From Natrialba hulunbeirensis JCM 10989 (GTDB taxonomy: Archaea > Halobacteriota > Halobacteria > Halobacteriales > Natrialbaceae): a stretch of DNA of 61,748 bases. How positions within the stretch are numbered: position 1 is the stretch's first letter; every line of letters begins with the position of its first letter. The notes beneath the pieces were generated by a model. That model was not told the DNA's origin. It worked only from the letters and a program-made list of their open reading frames with translations, and ran no database searches. Below, one piece after another: positions 34,327-45,400 of this stretch. The DNA lies in assembly GCF_000337575.1 (NCBI RefSeq), contig NZ_AOIM01000038.1:97831-159578 (forward strand), in the 5' to 3' direction. The position numbers and the translations under genes were made by a program.

Positions 34327-35544
34327 TCAGGCGAACGTCTTCGAGACCTCTTCGGTCTCGTCGGATTCGGCCTGCACTTTTTCCCACGCGCCGAGGAAGT
34401 CTTCCATCTGAATCTCGGTGCGCTCGTCGCGGATAGCGAACATCCCGGCTTCGGTACAGATCGCCTTGACGTCAGCACCGGAGGCCTCCTCGGCCTCGGC
34501 GGCCAGTTCGGCAAAGTCGACGTCGTCGGCGACGTTCATGCCGCGAGTGTGAATCTCGAAGATGATCTCGCGACCCTCCTGGTTCGGCTTTGGAACCTCG
34601 ATGAGACGGTCGAAGCGACCGGGGCGAAGAATCGCACGGTCTAACATGTCGAAGCGGTTGGTAGCGGCGATGATGCGGATCTCGCCGCGGTCTTCGAAGC
34701 CGTCCATTTCGCTCAGGAGTTGCATCATCGTCCGCTGGACCTCGGCGTCGCCGGAGGTCTTCGACTCCGTCCGCTTGGCCGCGATGGCGTCAATTTCGTC
34801 GATGAAGATGACGGCTGGCTCGTGCTCGCGGGCGACCTTGAACAGATCACGAACCAGCTTCGCACCCTCACCGATGAACTTGTGGACCAGTTCGGAGCCG
34901 GCCATCTTGATGAAGGTGGCGTTGGTCTGGTTGGCGACGGCCTTCGCGAGCATCGTCTTCCCCGTGCCCGGCGGACCGTACAGCAGAACCCCACTCGGCG
35001 GGTCGATGCCGACATCGTCGAACATCTCTGGCTTCTCGAGTGGCATCTCGACGGTCTCGCGAACCTCTTGCATCTGCTCTTCGAGGCCGCCGATGTCCTC
35101 GTAGCTGACCTCAGGACTCTCGGTGACTTCCATCACGCGGGCCCGGACGTCCGTCTCGCTAGAGAGCGTCTTGACGATAGAGAGAGAGTTGTTGACGGCG
35201 ACCCGGGCGTCGGGTTCGATCTCCTCGCGCATCTCGTCGGTGACTTCGGTCAGCGCTTCCTGGTTGTTCCCGTGCTGTTTGATGATGACGCCCTCGTCGG
35301 TCATTTCCTGGACGGTGGCGACGAACAGCGGGGACTGCTTTAGCTTCTTGTTCTCGTGCGTGAGCCGCTCGAGCTTCTGCTGGTACTTGTTGTTCTCGGC
35401 GTTCGCATCGAGGAGCTTGTCTCGCATCTCCTCGTTTTGCGACTCGAGGATCTCCAGCTTGTCCTCGAGCGCCTGAATTTTCTCCTGTTGGGACGCCTCG
35501 TCCTCGTCATATGGGAGGTCGACGTCGTCCACAGTGTCAGTCAT
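34327..35544 (-). CDS. pan: Proteasome-activating nucleotidase (PAN)
   Basis: A 405-residue AAA ATPase: an N-terminal coiled coil (about residues 15-70), an OB-like domain, then AAA with Walker A GPPGTGKT, Walker B IFIDEID, and the second region of homology ATNRFDMLDRAILRPGRFDR. PAN unfolds substrates for the 20S proteasome. The C-terminus ends SKTFA, so the hydrophobic-Tyr-X gate-opening tail seen in many PANs is present at best as Thr-Phe-Ala. The ATG at 35544 is preferred to a GTG one codon upstream. Confidence 0.92.
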   Translation of the reverse strand: MTDTVDDVDLPYDEDEASQQEKIQALEDKLEILESQNEEMRDKLLDANAENNKYQQKLERLTHENKKLKQSPLFVATVQEMTDEGVIIKQHGNNQEALTEVTDEMREEIEPDARVAVNNSLSIVKTLSSETDVRARVMEVTESPEVSYEDIGGLEEQMQEVRETVEMPLEKPEMFDDVGIDPPSGVLLYGPPGTGKTMLAKAVANQTNATFIKMAGSELVHKFIGEGAKLVRDLFKVAREHEPAVIFIDEIDAIAAKRTESKTSGDAEVQRTMMQLLSEMDGFEDRGEIRIIAATNRFDMLDRAILRPGRFDRLIEVPKPNQEGREIIFEIHTRGMNVADDVDFAELAAEAEEASGADVKAICTEAGMFAIRDERTEIQMEDFLGAWEKVQAESDETEEVSKTFA

Positions 35545-35794
35545 CACCCGACCTTTGGGTGTTGGCTCATAAGAGGCTTCGGGTCAACCACCCAGCCTGC
35601 AACCGCCGGAACCGACAGAGTCACCCGTTTGCGCCCGGCCTGAAGCAATTCGACTAACGTCTAAATCAGCCGCTCGCCACTCGATAGTCCGTTCTGGTTG
35701 ACTGTCACGAAAACAGTGACTGTCCTTCATATAACCATCATGCATTATACGAAACAGAAAATATTATCACCTCGTATTTGCTAAGGGGTATACG

Positions 35795-36067
35795 ATGAGC
35801 GCGTCAGAAACATTTCGACAGGAGTCCGAACAGGAACGAGGTAGTTGGGATGACGTCCGAGAGCTCCCACCAAGCGCGAAGCTAGTCGCGAAGGTACTCG
35901 AGTACAACGATACGATGACACAGCAACAGATTGCAGACGAGACGCTGCTGCCGGCGCGGACGGTTCGGTACGCACTGAACCGCCTCGACGAGGAGAACGT
36001 CGTCGACTCGCGGTTTTCGTTCTCGGACGCTCGCAAGCGTCTCTACAGTCTCGATATCGACGCCTAA
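35795..36067 (+). CDS. Winged helix-turn-helix regulator (MarR-like)
   Basis: A 90-residue protein with a winged helix motif: LVAKVLEYNDTMTQQQIADETLLPARTVRYALNRLDEENVV, then the wing SRFSFSDARKRLYSLD. It is a single-domain DNA-binding protein and probably dimerises. The upstream 35700-35790 region is AT-rich, with ATATAA-type boxes suitable for promoter and operator. Target genes cannot be told. Confidence 0.8.
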   Translation: MSASETFRQESEQERGSWDDVRELPPSAKLVAKVLEYNDTMTQQQIADETLLPARTVRYALNRLDEENVVDSRFSFSDARKRLYSLDIDA

Positions 36068-36262
36068 GGTCGCGGATTCAGAGCCACTCTCGACAGCGGT
36101 CGTGCGAAGATTCGGGCACGGGAATTGGGGAAACGACTGTTCTCTCGCTGCGCTTCTCTAGAGTGGCATCTCTGCGGACCGGTCACAGCGGACCGATCAG
36201 CCAAGACTACTTTCGCTCCGGTCGCGGAACCACTTTAGGGCCACCAGTCTAACGACGGGACA

Positions 36263-37648
36263 ATGACACGGGTGATACACACGGGCGACACCCACCTTGG
36301 GTACCAGCAGTACAACTCGCCCATCCGCCGACGAGATTTCCTCGAGGCGTTTCGCACCGTCGCCGAGGACGCGGTTTCAGCGGACGTCGACGCCGTGATC
36401 CACGCCGGCGACCTCTTTCACGACCGCCGGCCCGGACTGGTCGACCTCCAGGGAACGATCGACGTCCTCCGAACGCTCGCGGACGCTGACATCCCCTTCC
36501 TCGCCGTCGTCGGCAACCACGAGGGCAAACGCGACGCCCAGTGGCTCGACCTCTTCGCCGACATCGGCCTCGCAACGCGACTCGGCCCCGGCCCCGAAGT
36601 CGTCGACGACGTTGCCTTCTACGGCCAGGACTTCGTCCCGCGCTCGCGACGCGAGGGACTCGAGTACGAGTTCGAGCCAGTCCCGGACGCCGCGAGCCAC
36701 GCGGCGCTGGTGAGCCACGGATTGTTCGAGCCGTTCGCCCACGCCGACTGGGATACGGAACGGATGCTCGAGGAGGCCACAGTCGACTTCGACGCCGTCC
36801 TCCTCGGGGACAACCACAAGCCGGACACCGCCGAGGTGTGCGACACCTGGGTGACCTACTGTGGGTCGACCGAGCGCGCGAGTGCGAGCGAACGGGAGGC
36901 GCGAGGGTACAATCTGGTCGAGTTCGAGTCCGCGGCCGACGGTAGTGCGGCCGCGAGCGAGGGGGCCAGCGGTGATGGGGTCGCTATCACCCGCCGCTCG
37001 CTCACCGACACCCGCGACTTCGTCTTCGTCGACGTGGAACTCGAAGAGGAAGAGGGAATCGATCGCGTTCAGGAGCGTGTCCGCCAGCACGACGTCGAAA
37101 ACGCCGTCGTCATCGTTACCGTCGAGGGCGATGGTCGCCCGATCACCCCCGCCGCTGTCGAGGAACTCGCACTCGACCGCGGCGCACTCGTCGCCCGGAT
37201 GAACGATCGGCGCGACATCCCCGACGAGGCCGAGGAGGTCTCGGTGAGCTTCGCCGACCCAGACGCGGCCGTCCAGGATCGAATCCGTGACCTCGGACTC
37301 AGCGACGCCGCACGAAGTATCGACGAGACGGTCCGGAACGACGACCTGCCGGATTCGAACGTTCGGGAGTCAGTCGAGCGCCGCGTCCGGGACCTACTCG
37401 AGGACGACCGGTCCGCGTTCGAGCCGGCACCGGAGCGCACGCCGGCAGACGAGGACGTGACGACGGTTGCGGATCAGCTCTCGGCGGCCGACGCTGGCTC
37501 CGGTACCGACGGCACCGAAACGCTAGCAGCTGCCGAAGCCGACGATGAGCCCGCGACAGATCCCGAGCGTGACACAGCGGGCGAGGCGGAGTCAGAAACG
37601 GAGCCGGACCAGGACGCCGACCACGCCTCACTGGGTGATTTCGCATGA
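36263..37648 (+). CDS. mre11: DNA double-strand-break repair protein Mre11
   Basis: A 461-residue calcineurin-like nuclease: metal motifs [29 protein letters not shown] and LVSHGLFE. The last motif reads GDNHKPD, the haloarchaeal form of the usual GHxH. The C-terminal third is acidic and low in complexity. With Rad50 it processes DNA ends. The stop overlaps the rad50 ATG by four bases (ATGA), giving a coupled operon. Confidence 0.95.
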   Translation: MTRVIHTGDTHLGYQQYNSPIRRRDFLEAFRTVAEDAVSADVDAVIHAGDLFHDRRPGLVDLQGTIDVLRTLADADIPFLAVVGNHEGKRDAQWLDLFADIGLATRLGPGPEVVDDVAFYGQDFVPRSRREGLEYEFEPVPDAASHAALVSHGLFEPFAHADWDTERMLEEATVDFDAVLLGDNHKPDTAEVCDTWVTYCGSTERASASEREARGYNLVEFESAADGSAAASEGASGDGVAITRRSLTDTRDFVFVDVELEEEEGIDRVQERVRQHDVENAVVIVTVEGDGRPITPAAVEELALDRGALVARMNDRRDIPDEAEEVSVSFADPDAAVQDRIRDLGLSDAARSIDETVRNDDLPDSNVRESVERRVRDLLEDDRSAFEPAPERTPADEDVTTVADQLSAADAGSGTDGTETLAAAEADDEPATDPERDTAGEAESETEPDQDADHASLGDFA

Positions 37649-40377
37649 GAGTCGACCGCGTCCGCATGCTGAACTTCAAGTGCTACGGCGACGCCGACCT
37701 CACCTTAGAGCGCGGCGTCACCGTCGTCCACGGCGTCAACGGCAGCGGGAAGTCGACGCTGCTCGAGGCCGTTTTCTTCGCGCTCTACGGCTCGAAGGCG
37801 CTCGACGACCGCACACTCGACGACGTGATCACGACCGGCGAGGACGAGGCGGAGGTCGAACTCTGGTTCACCCACGACAACCGCGACTACCACGTCGAAC
37901 GCCACCTCAAACTGCGCGGCGACCGCGCGACGACGACCAAGTGCGTCCTCGAGACACCCGCGGACACCATCGAAGGCGCTCGCGACGTGCGCAAGACGGT
38001 CACCGAACTCCTGCGAATGGACGCCGAGGCGTTCGTCAACTGCGCGTACGTCCGCCAGGGCGAGGTCAACAAACTCATCCACGCCTCGCCGAGCGAGCGT
38101 CAGGACATGATCGACGACCTGCTCCAGCTGGGGGCACTCGAGGAGTATCGCGAGCGCGCGAGCGAGGCACGGCTCGGCGTCAAGTCCGTCCTCGACGGCC
38201 AGCGGGAAGTCCTCGATGACGTTCGCTCACAGGTCGAGCAAAAAGAGGAGCAAGACCTCCACGAGACGCTGAATGCACTCGAGGAAGAGCGCGACGAGCT
38301 CACCGAACAGATCGACCACTACGAGGCCCAGCGCGACCAGGCCGTCGAGACCCTCGAGACGGCCCAGGAGGTGCTCGAGCGCCACGAGGAGACCCGCGAG
38401 GAGATCGAGACGCTCGGCGAGGAGATCGAGGAGTTGCAGTCGAAGATCAACGAAACCGAGCGCGACCGCGAGGACGCCAAAGACGAGATTCGTGAGCGGA
38501 AAGCAGAGCGCGAAGAACTCGCCGATGAACGCGACGAGTTGCTCGCCGATCTCGACCGTGAGGTTGACCCCGCCGCAGCGGACGGAGCCGAGACGAGCGT
38601 TGACTATCACATCGACGACCTCGAAGAGCGAGACGAGGAACTCCAGGACGACCTCGCGGACGTTCGCGTCTCGATCCAGACGAAAACGGAGACCGCCGAC
38701 CGGCTCCGCGAGGAGGCCGACGATCTCGAGACGCGGGCCGACGAAGCGCGCACGGCCGCCGACGAAATCGAGGCCGAACTCGAGACGACCGAGTCAGAAA
38801 TCGACGAGCGTGCGGAGAAGCTCGCGGAACTCGAAGACAAGATCGAGGGGCTTCGAGGGCAGTTCGCTGGCGGAGATACAGACGAAGACGAAGACACAGC
38901 GGACGACCTGACCGTCGCGTTCGGCGAGGCCGAAACACGGCTCGCGGAACTCGAGTCCGACCGCGAGGACATCGTCGCCGAGCGCAACGATCTCACTGCC
39001 GATCTCAGAACCGTCGAAAACGCCATCGAGGAGGGTGAAGCACTGCTCGAGGAGGGCAAGTGTCCGGAGTGTGGCCAGTCCGTCGAGGACTCGCCACACG
39101 TCGACGTCCTCGCCGAGAAGCGCGAGGAAGCCGAGGAACTCGAGTCCGAGCGAGAGACACTCGCAGCCGAGATCGAGGCGATCGACGACCGAATCGAGCA
39201 AGTCGAGGACCTGCGGGAGGCCGAACGCCGCGTCGAACGGCTCGCAGACAACCGCGACAACGTCGAACAACTGCTGAGTCAGAAGCGCGAGACCATCGCC
39301 GACCGGCGTGAGCAGTGTAGTGACCTGCGCGAGGAAGCCGAGGAACTCGAGTCCGAAGCCGAATCGAAACGGGAGAAGGCGACGGAACTCGAGTCCGAAG
39401 TTGAGGAGGTTCGCGTCGAACTCGGCGAGATCAACGGCGAGCGCAGCGCGATCAAGGAGACGTTGCAGTCACTACGACGAGTCCGCGAAATCGCCGACGA
39501 GCGTGCTGAACTTGACCGGCAGATCGAGACCCGCCGCGAGCGCCGTGCCGACTGGCAGGAGATGAACGAGGAGCGCCGCGAGACGCTGTCGGCAAAGCGC
39601 GAGCGCAAGCGCGAACTCGAGGGTGAGTTCGACGACTCCCGCGTCGAGGCTGCCCGCGAGGACCGCCAGAACGCCGAGACATACATCGAACAGGTCGAGG
39701 AGAAACTCGACGAACTCGAGACACAGCGCGACGACGTGCAGGGGAAAATCGGCGGCGTCGAGGAGAAACTCGGCGAACTCGAGCGCCTGCGCGATCGACT
39801 CGACGCAGTCGAGGAGAAGTGCGAGACACTCGAGTCGCTGTACGACGAGGCCGAGACGCTGCAGACGACCTACGGCGAGTTGCGCTCGGATCTGCGCCAG
39901 CAGAACGTCGAGACCTTAGAGCGGCTGTTGAACGAGACGTTCGAACTGGTCTACCAGAACGACTCCTACGCGGCGATCGATCTGGACGGTGACTACCAGC
40001 TGACGGTGTACCAGAAGGACGGCGAGAGCCTCGATCCCGAGCAGCTCTCGGGAGGTGAGCGGGCGCTGTTCAACCTCAGCCTGCGGTGTGCGATCTACCG
40101 GCTGCTCGCGGAGGGCGTTGAGGGTGCCGCGCCGATGCCGCCGCTGATCCTCGACGAGCCGACGGTGTTTCTCGACTCCGGCCACGTGACCCAACTCGTC
40201 TCGCTAGTCGAGTCGATGCGCGATCTGGGCGTCGAACAGATCGTCGTCGTCAGCCACGATCAGGAACTCGTCGGCGCGGCGGACTCGCTGGTTCGCGTCG
40301 AGAAGGATGCGACCTCGAACCGCTCGCGACTCGAACGCGGCGAGCCGCCGGAGGCGGCGCTGCTGGCGTCCGAGTAG
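37645..40377 (+). CDS. rad50: DNA repair ATPase Rad50
   Basis: A 910-residue SMC-like protein. Walker [21 protein letters not shown] is near residues 30-50. Long Glu/Arg-rich coiled coils flank the zinc hook Cys473-Pro-Glu-Cys476 in [10 protein letters not shown]. Signature [13 protein letters not shown] and Walker [12 protein letters not shown] are in the C-terminal lobe. It tethers DNA ends with Mre11 through zinc-mediated dimerisation. Length and domain order are complete. Confidence 0.96.
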   Translation: MRVDRVRMLNFKCYGDADLTLERGVTVVHGVNGSGKSTLLEAVFFALYGSKALDDRTLDDVITTGEDEAEVELWFTHDNRDYHVERHLKLRGDRATTTKCVLETPADTIEGARDVRKTVTELLRMDAEAFVNCAYVRQGEVNKLIHASPSERQDMIDDLLQLGALEEYRERASEARLGVKSVLDGQREVLDDVRSQVEQKEEQDLHETLNALEEERDELTEQIDHYEAQRDQAVETLETAQEVLERHEETREEIETLGEEIEELQSKINETERDREDAKDEIRERKAEREELADERDELLADLDREVDPAAADGAETSVDYHIDDLEERDEELQDDLADVRVSIQTKTETADRLREEADDLETRADEARTAADEIEAELETTESEIDERAEKLAELEDKIEGLRGQFAGGDTDEDEDTADDLTVAFGEAETRLAELESDREDIVAERNDLTADLRTVENAIEEGEALLEEGKCPECGQSVEDSPHVDVLAEKREEAEELESERETLAAEIEAIDDRIEQVEDLREAERRVERLADNRDNVEQLLSQKRETIADRREQCSDLREEAEELESEAESKREKATELESEVEEVRVELGEINGERSAIKETLQSLRRVREIADERAELDRQIETRRERRADWQEMNEERRETLSAKRERKRELEGEFDDSRVEAAREDRQNAETYIEQVEEKLDELETQRDDVQGKIGGVEEKLGELERLRDRLDAVEEKCETLESLYDEAETLQTTYGELRSDLRQQNVETLERLLNETFELVYQNDSYAAIDLDGDYQLTVYQKDGESLDPEQLSGGERALFNLSLRCAIYRLLAEGVEGAAPMPPLILDEPTVFLDSGHVTQLVSLVESMRDLGVEQIVVVSHDQELVGAADSLVRVEKDATSNRSRLERGEPPEAALLASE

Positions 40378-40473
40378 GTGTCGAATCGGTTCAAAATCAC
40401 TCGCGAACTCGTTGTAGTCGGCTTTCAGTTCGAAGGCAACGGTGCTGGTGGGTTGCTCCCCCAGCGATCACAC

Positions 40474-41070
40474 TCAGTTCGACTCGAGTGTCCCCGTCGG
40501 TCCGGAGGGTGATGTCGAGGCTGAAGCGGAGGTGGAACCCGTCGGGGACGAGGAACTCGAGTCCGAGCGCTCGTCCGTATTCGTATTTGTATTTGTATCA
40601 GTATCAGTATCTGTATCAGGATCAGAAGCCGCAGCCGACTCGTCCAGATCGAACCGGATCGTCTCGAGTGCGGCTTCGCAGGTGTCGGTGAGTCGGTAGC
40701 CGCGCTCGCCGCCGACGTCGGTTTCGGCGAGCAGGTTGGCCCCAGTGAGGATGGTCAGCCGGCCGTGGAGATCGCTCTCACAGAGGGTGGTGCTGTCGAG
40801 GATTGTGCGGATGTCGAGTGGGCCCTCGTCTGCGAGGCTGATAAGCAGACTGAGGGTGGCTTCGTCGTGGACGGTCGTAAGCAGTGTCCGAACGGGACTG
40901 CTGACCGCCTGTGCGACCGGATCGAGTTCGTCGGCGGCGTCGACGGCGTCGAGTCGGTCGTTCTGGACGTAGCATTCGTCGCCGGTCTGTGGGTCACGAA
41001 CGAGGCTCGCGTGCTCGGAGCGCTTGAGAAGCAGGTATCGTTTCCCAGTGTCGTCTTGGACGGTTGTCAT
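40474..41070 (-). CDS. Winged-helix-like regulator with low-complexity tail
   Basis: A 198-residue protein: the N-terminal 50 residues form a small beta domain (YLLLKRSEHASLVRDPQTGDE). A helix-turn-helix-like region follows (ATLSLLISLADEGPLDIRTILD, then ESDLHGRLTILTGANLL, RGYRLTDTCEAALE). The last 50 residues are an Asp/Thr then Ser/Thr/Pro tract encoded by imperfect hexamer repeats (about 40570-40625). It is a haloarchaeal family next to rad50, probably transcriptional; the role is unknown. Confidence 0.65.
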   Translation of the reverse strand: MTTVQDDTGKRYLLLKRSEHASLVRDPQTGDECYVQNDRLDAVDAADELDPVAQAVSSPVRTLLTTVHDEATLSLLISLADEGPLDIRTILDSTTLCESDLHGRLTILTGANLLAETDVGGERGYRLTDTCEAALETIRFDLDESAAASDPDTDTDTDTNTNTNTDERSDSSSSSPTGSTSASASTSPSGPTGTLESN

Positions 41071-41133
41071 AGTCGGTCAGAGTCGTCCGGTATCGGTCCT
41101 TCGGCGTCAGCCCCTGAAGTACTTTTGCCGGCG

Positions 41134-41922
41134 TCAGTATTGCCGGTCGATGTCGGTGTCGTCGTCTGATCCGCTGTGTTCGGCCTCGGTACTGGGCTTT
41201 TCGTCGGTTCGGGCCGAAATGTCGTCGTCGCGTTCGGCGGTATCGGCGGTATCGATACTCTTGTCTCCATCGGCATCCGCTCCGTTATCCTTCGTTCTGT
41301 CATCTTCCGCTCGGTCATCCGCCACTCCATCATCCGAACCGTCCATCTCACCCGAGTCCGGAACGGAAAACCCGTCCGTTCGGTTCTGAAACGACCAGTA
41401 TCGGTAGTACGCAAATCCAAACAGAACAATGCCACCGACGACCAGCGCACCAGCCGTCTGTGAGACGCCCTCGAAGAACATGAACATGAGTCCGAGTGCG
41501 ACGGCGAGTATGGCGGCGTTGAGAACGATCACGATCCCCCAAAACGCCTTCAGGAGTTCGGTCGGAACGTCCGACTCTTCCGTGGAGACCTCCGGGACGG
41601 ACACCGAGCCAGCGCCACTCTCAGACTCGTGTTCGGATCTGAAATCCTCCATGAACGTCGACCCCGCATCCTCAGTCTCCACTCGCGGGATCGTCAGCGA
41701 GTCGGTACTCGAGTCCCGGTACGATTTTTCGGGGTTCCACTCGCCGGGTGCTGTCTCGTCGTCAGTGGTAGTAGTAGTAGTAGACTCGGACTGTGTCGTT
41801 GAATCTGAATCGGACGGAGAGACGGACCCGTGACTGGGACCGTGGTCAGTATCAGTGGCCGACGCGCCGACGGACTCGCGGTCGTCGTCTGCGTCGTCGG
41901 TACTGGTCCGATCAGTCGTCAC
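41134..41922 (-). CDS. Haloarchaeal membrane protein with two central TM segments (DUF7322-like)
   Basis: A 262-residue protein with long acidic, Ser/Thr/Asp-rich flanks and two transmembrane helices in the centre (IVIVLNAAILAVALGLMFMFFEG and GALVVGGIVLFGFAYYRYW). The core (VPTELLKAFWGIVIVLN) is the conserved part, and the flanks are low complexity. The GTG at 41922 is chosen as start, because the longer frame begins with TTG. Function is unknown. Confidence 0.65.
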   Translation of the reverse strand: MTTDRTSTDDADDDRESVGASATDTDHGPSHGSVSPSDSDSTTQSESTTTTTTDDETAPGEWNPEKSYRDSSTDSLTIPRVETEDAGSTFMEDFRSEHESESGAGSVSVPEVSTEESDVPTELLKAFWGIVIVLNAAILAVALGLMFMFFEGVSQTAGALVVGGIVLFGFAYYRYWSFQNRTDGFSVPDSGEMDGSDDGVADDRAEDDRTKDNGADADGDKSIDTADTAERDDDISARTDEKPSTEAEHSGSDDDTDIDRQY

Positions 41923-41960
41923 AGGTGAGCAGAGCGCAACCAGACGCAAAAGGATTCGCG

Positions 41961-42038
41961 TTTCGGGTGCGGATTTCGGGTGCAGGTTTCAGGTGCGGGT
42001 TTTGGGTGTGAGTTTCGGGCGCAGGTTTCGAGTGCGAA
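41961..42038. repeat. 13-bp tandem repeat, six copies
   Basis: Six consecutive 13-base units close to TTTCGGGTGCRGG, starting at 41961, 41974, 41987, 42000, 42013 and 42026. They lie between two leftward genes, 39 bases upstream of the start of the membrane-protein gene, so they may cover its promoter region. Period equals that of the array at 22763 although the unit differs. Confidence 0.88.
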
Positions 42039-42131
42039 CGCTGCAGGACAACGTGCCGAGAGAGTGAAAGGTAGCAGTGTAGTCCGGACAAACAGTAAAC
42101 AGTGGTGTCGCGAGAGTACGCCGGTCGTCGC

Positions 42132-42293
42132 TCAGACAACGTCTTCGAGAACCAGTGTCTGAGTGGTTTCGACCCACGCGAGCGGGTTCTGGGCGTCATA
42201 GAAGACGACGCCATCGTCCGTCTCGTAGGATTCGATCGTGGGGGCATCTACAGACTCACTACGATCCGTCGCGTCGTCAGGAGTGGTGGACAT
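42132..42293 (-). CDS. Small haloarchaeal protein (DUF7331-like)
   Basis: A 53-codon gene with ATG at 42293 and TGA at 42132-42134. The product is acidic and has the compact core ESYETDDGVVFYDAQNPLAW followed by VETTQTLVLEDV. This resembles a common family of about 50-residue haloarchaeal proteins (VVFYD...NP..W pattern). An AT-rich promoter zone separates it from the divergent polB gene. Function is unknown. Confidence 0.72.
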   Translation of the reverse strand: MSTTPDDATDRSESVDAPTIESYETDDGVVFYDAQNPLAWVETTQTLVLEDVV

Positions 42294-42461
42294 ATCGTTC
42301 ACCTGTCCACATGGTATGTGTTACCACATTAAATGTCTTTTTGCTCCTGCAATATCAGATCGGGAGACGGAATCGAGAGAGACCGACTCACAGCGATGCC
42401 GTGTCCGATTCCCGGAGCGGATTGCAGGGGTTTTTATTCACCGGCTACAAAGCCCGATACC

Positions 42462-45400
42462 ATGACTGAGGCGGGCCAAACCGGACTCACGGAGTTTTCA
42501 GACGAGTCCGCACAGCGGCCGGACGAAGAGGCTGTCGCCGTCGCGGGCAACGGCGGGACCACCACGGCCGAGGTGATCGACGTCGTCGAGGAAACGCTGC
42601 CGGAACCCGAGGGTACGGCGGTCGACATCGCGGTAATGCAGGTCGACTACACCGTCGCTGGCTACGGCGACGAGGAGCGACCGATCATGCACGTCTTCGG
42701 GCGCACGCCAGAGAACGAACTCGAGCACGTGCAGGTCGTCGGCTTTCGACCGTACTTCTACGCACCGACGGAGACACTCGATCGCCCGCCAGAGGAGCAG
42801 TACGACCGGCTCACCGGCAGCGAGACGGAAGACGAGAACGGCGAGCCATACGAGAGTATCCGTGGCGAGAAGCTGACGAAAATCTTCGGCCAGACACCGC
42901 GCGACGTAGGTCAGATCCGTGACGACTTCGAGCACTACGAGGCCGACATCCTGTTCCCGAACCGGTTTCTCATCGACAAGGACGTTCAGAGCGGGATCAG
43001 CGTCCCCCAGCGCCGCGCTGAAGACGGCTCGCTCGTCGTCCCTCACACCGAGGTGGAAGCCGTCGACGTCGATGCCGACCCGCGGGTCCTGACGTTCGAC
43101 ATCGAGGTCGAGGACCGCCACGGCTTCCCAGAGGACGGCGAGGAGCCGATCGTCTGTCTGACGAGCCACGACTCCTACCGCGACGAGTACCTCATGTGGG
43201 TCTGTGCGGCCGACGAGGGCGATGGCGAGATTCCCGACGAAATAACCGATTACGAGCCGATCGAGGGCGATATCGACCACGAGATTCGCGCCTTCGACGA
43301 GGAGGAAGCGATGCTCGAGGCGTTCACCGACTACATTGCTGATCGAAATAAGGCCGACCCGGACATCATCACTGGTTGGAACTGCCTTCCAGCGGATAGC
43401 GATGTCCTCATGGCGGACGGAACCGAGAAAGAGATACAAGATATCGAGATCGGGGATTCGGTAGTCGGTTCCGACTCACAGCAAACAAGCGTTGCAGAAG
43501 TAACGAACAAGTGGGAAAGCGAGAAGGAGATTCGTGAATTTTCGTTAGCTGATGGAACATCTCTCCGATCGTCAGCTGATCATCGGATAATGGTCGGGGA
43601 TGACGATGCTGTGGACTGGAAAGAAGGGAGCGAAATCGAATCTGGTGATTACGTACTCAAACCGCGGAGGCTCTCCGTCGACGAGACGGCCGCACCCACC
43701 CTTTCGGACCTCATTCCGGTAGAGAACCAACGATACGCCGACAAACAGACGGTCTCAAAATTTAAGACGGATCTCCCATACGGTGCCGTCAGTGAGTTGG
43801 CCGACCAGTTTGATGTCACAACCGGAACCTTACATCACCCTCACACGAGTGTCTGGACACCGAAACGCTGTCGAGATGCAGCGAGCCAGTACGACGTTCC
43901 CGTTCCAGATGGTGGCGTTGAATATCGGGGAACGGGTGTTGCTCTCGAACGAAAAATAACGCCTGAAGAGCTCTATTATGCTGGGCTGATCCTCACGGAC
44001 GGATCGATGTCGACAGATGATGGCGTTCGGTTCTACAACACCCGAGAGGAACTCCATCGACAATTCCCCGGCGAGAACCATTTAGAACCGGACGGAAAGG
44101 GATGTTACAAACAGAACGTGCTGGACTATGCGACGATGTATGCCTTTCACGGACTCGGTATTCCGTTTGGGAATAAGAACGACGGTCCAGTCGATCTCTC
44201 GACGATTTACGAAATGCCGTCCGAATACATCGGTCGCTTCTTAGCGGGTGCTATCGATGGCGACGGAAATATTGCGCAAAGCGGGATCACAGTTGCTGCC
44301 GAGAACCGGTCGATCGGTAAGTGGTACGTGAAGCTATTCAAGCGCCTTGGGATCTACGCGCAGCAACGAGAGAACGTCGTTAGAATTCCCGATGCGAAAC
44401 GCGACATCGATCGACTGAAGGACTGCGTTCTCCCGTATATGGGCCATTCCGAAAAGAAAGACGCCCTCACGGAATTCGAGGGCGGCAAAAGTGGTCAAAC
44501 CGAGAACATCCCATACGCGTTGTTCGAAGCAGATGTCGGAACTGACGCAAAACGGATCGGTAACGACAAACATCGGCGCGGTATTAACCTCAAACGTCAC
44601 GAAACACACTCTGAGGAGTGGGAAGAGTACGTCTTCGTTGAGGTAACGGACGTTTCGGTAACTGGCACTGAGACGACCTACGACATCGAAACGACGACGC
44701 ACAACTTCATCGCTGAAGGGTGTCTGGTCCACAACTGCGATGATTTCGACGCACCATATCTCTTAGATCGGCTCGAGGAGCTCCAGGGCCCACACCACGA
44801 CTACGATCTCGAGATCGACCAGCTCTCCCGGGTCGACGAAGTCTGGCGCAGCGGCTGGGGCGGTCCGGACATCAAGGGACGGGTCGTCTTCGACCTGCTC
44901 TATGGCTACCAGCGGATGGTCTTCTCGGAACTCGACTCCTACCGACTGGACGCCGTCGGCGAGTCCGAACTCGGCGTCGGCAAGGAGCGCTACGCCGGCG
45001 ACATCGGCGACCTCTGGGAGGACGACCCCTACCAGCTACTCGCGTACAACCTCCGGGACGTGGAACTCTGTGTGGAACTCGATCGCCAGCAGTCGATCAT
45101 CCCGTTCTGGGACGAGGTACGCTCGTTCGTCGGCTGCAAGCTAGAGGATGCACCCACGCCTGGCGACGCGGTGGACATGTACGTCCTCCACCAGGCCTAC
45201 GGCGAGTTCGCGCTCCCCTCGAAGGGCCAGCAGGAGGCCGGCGAGGAGTACGAGGGCGGAGCCGTCTTCGAGCCGATTACGGGCGTCAAGGAGAACGTCA
45301 CCGTGCTCGACCTGAAGTCGCTGTACCCGATGTGCATGACGACGATCAACGCGTCGCCGGAGACGAGGGTCGACCCCGACTCCTACGACGGGGAGACCTA

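Noticed and set aside
41961-42038. CRISPR array
   Set aside because: Units are contiguous 13-mers without spacers and no cas genes are nearby.
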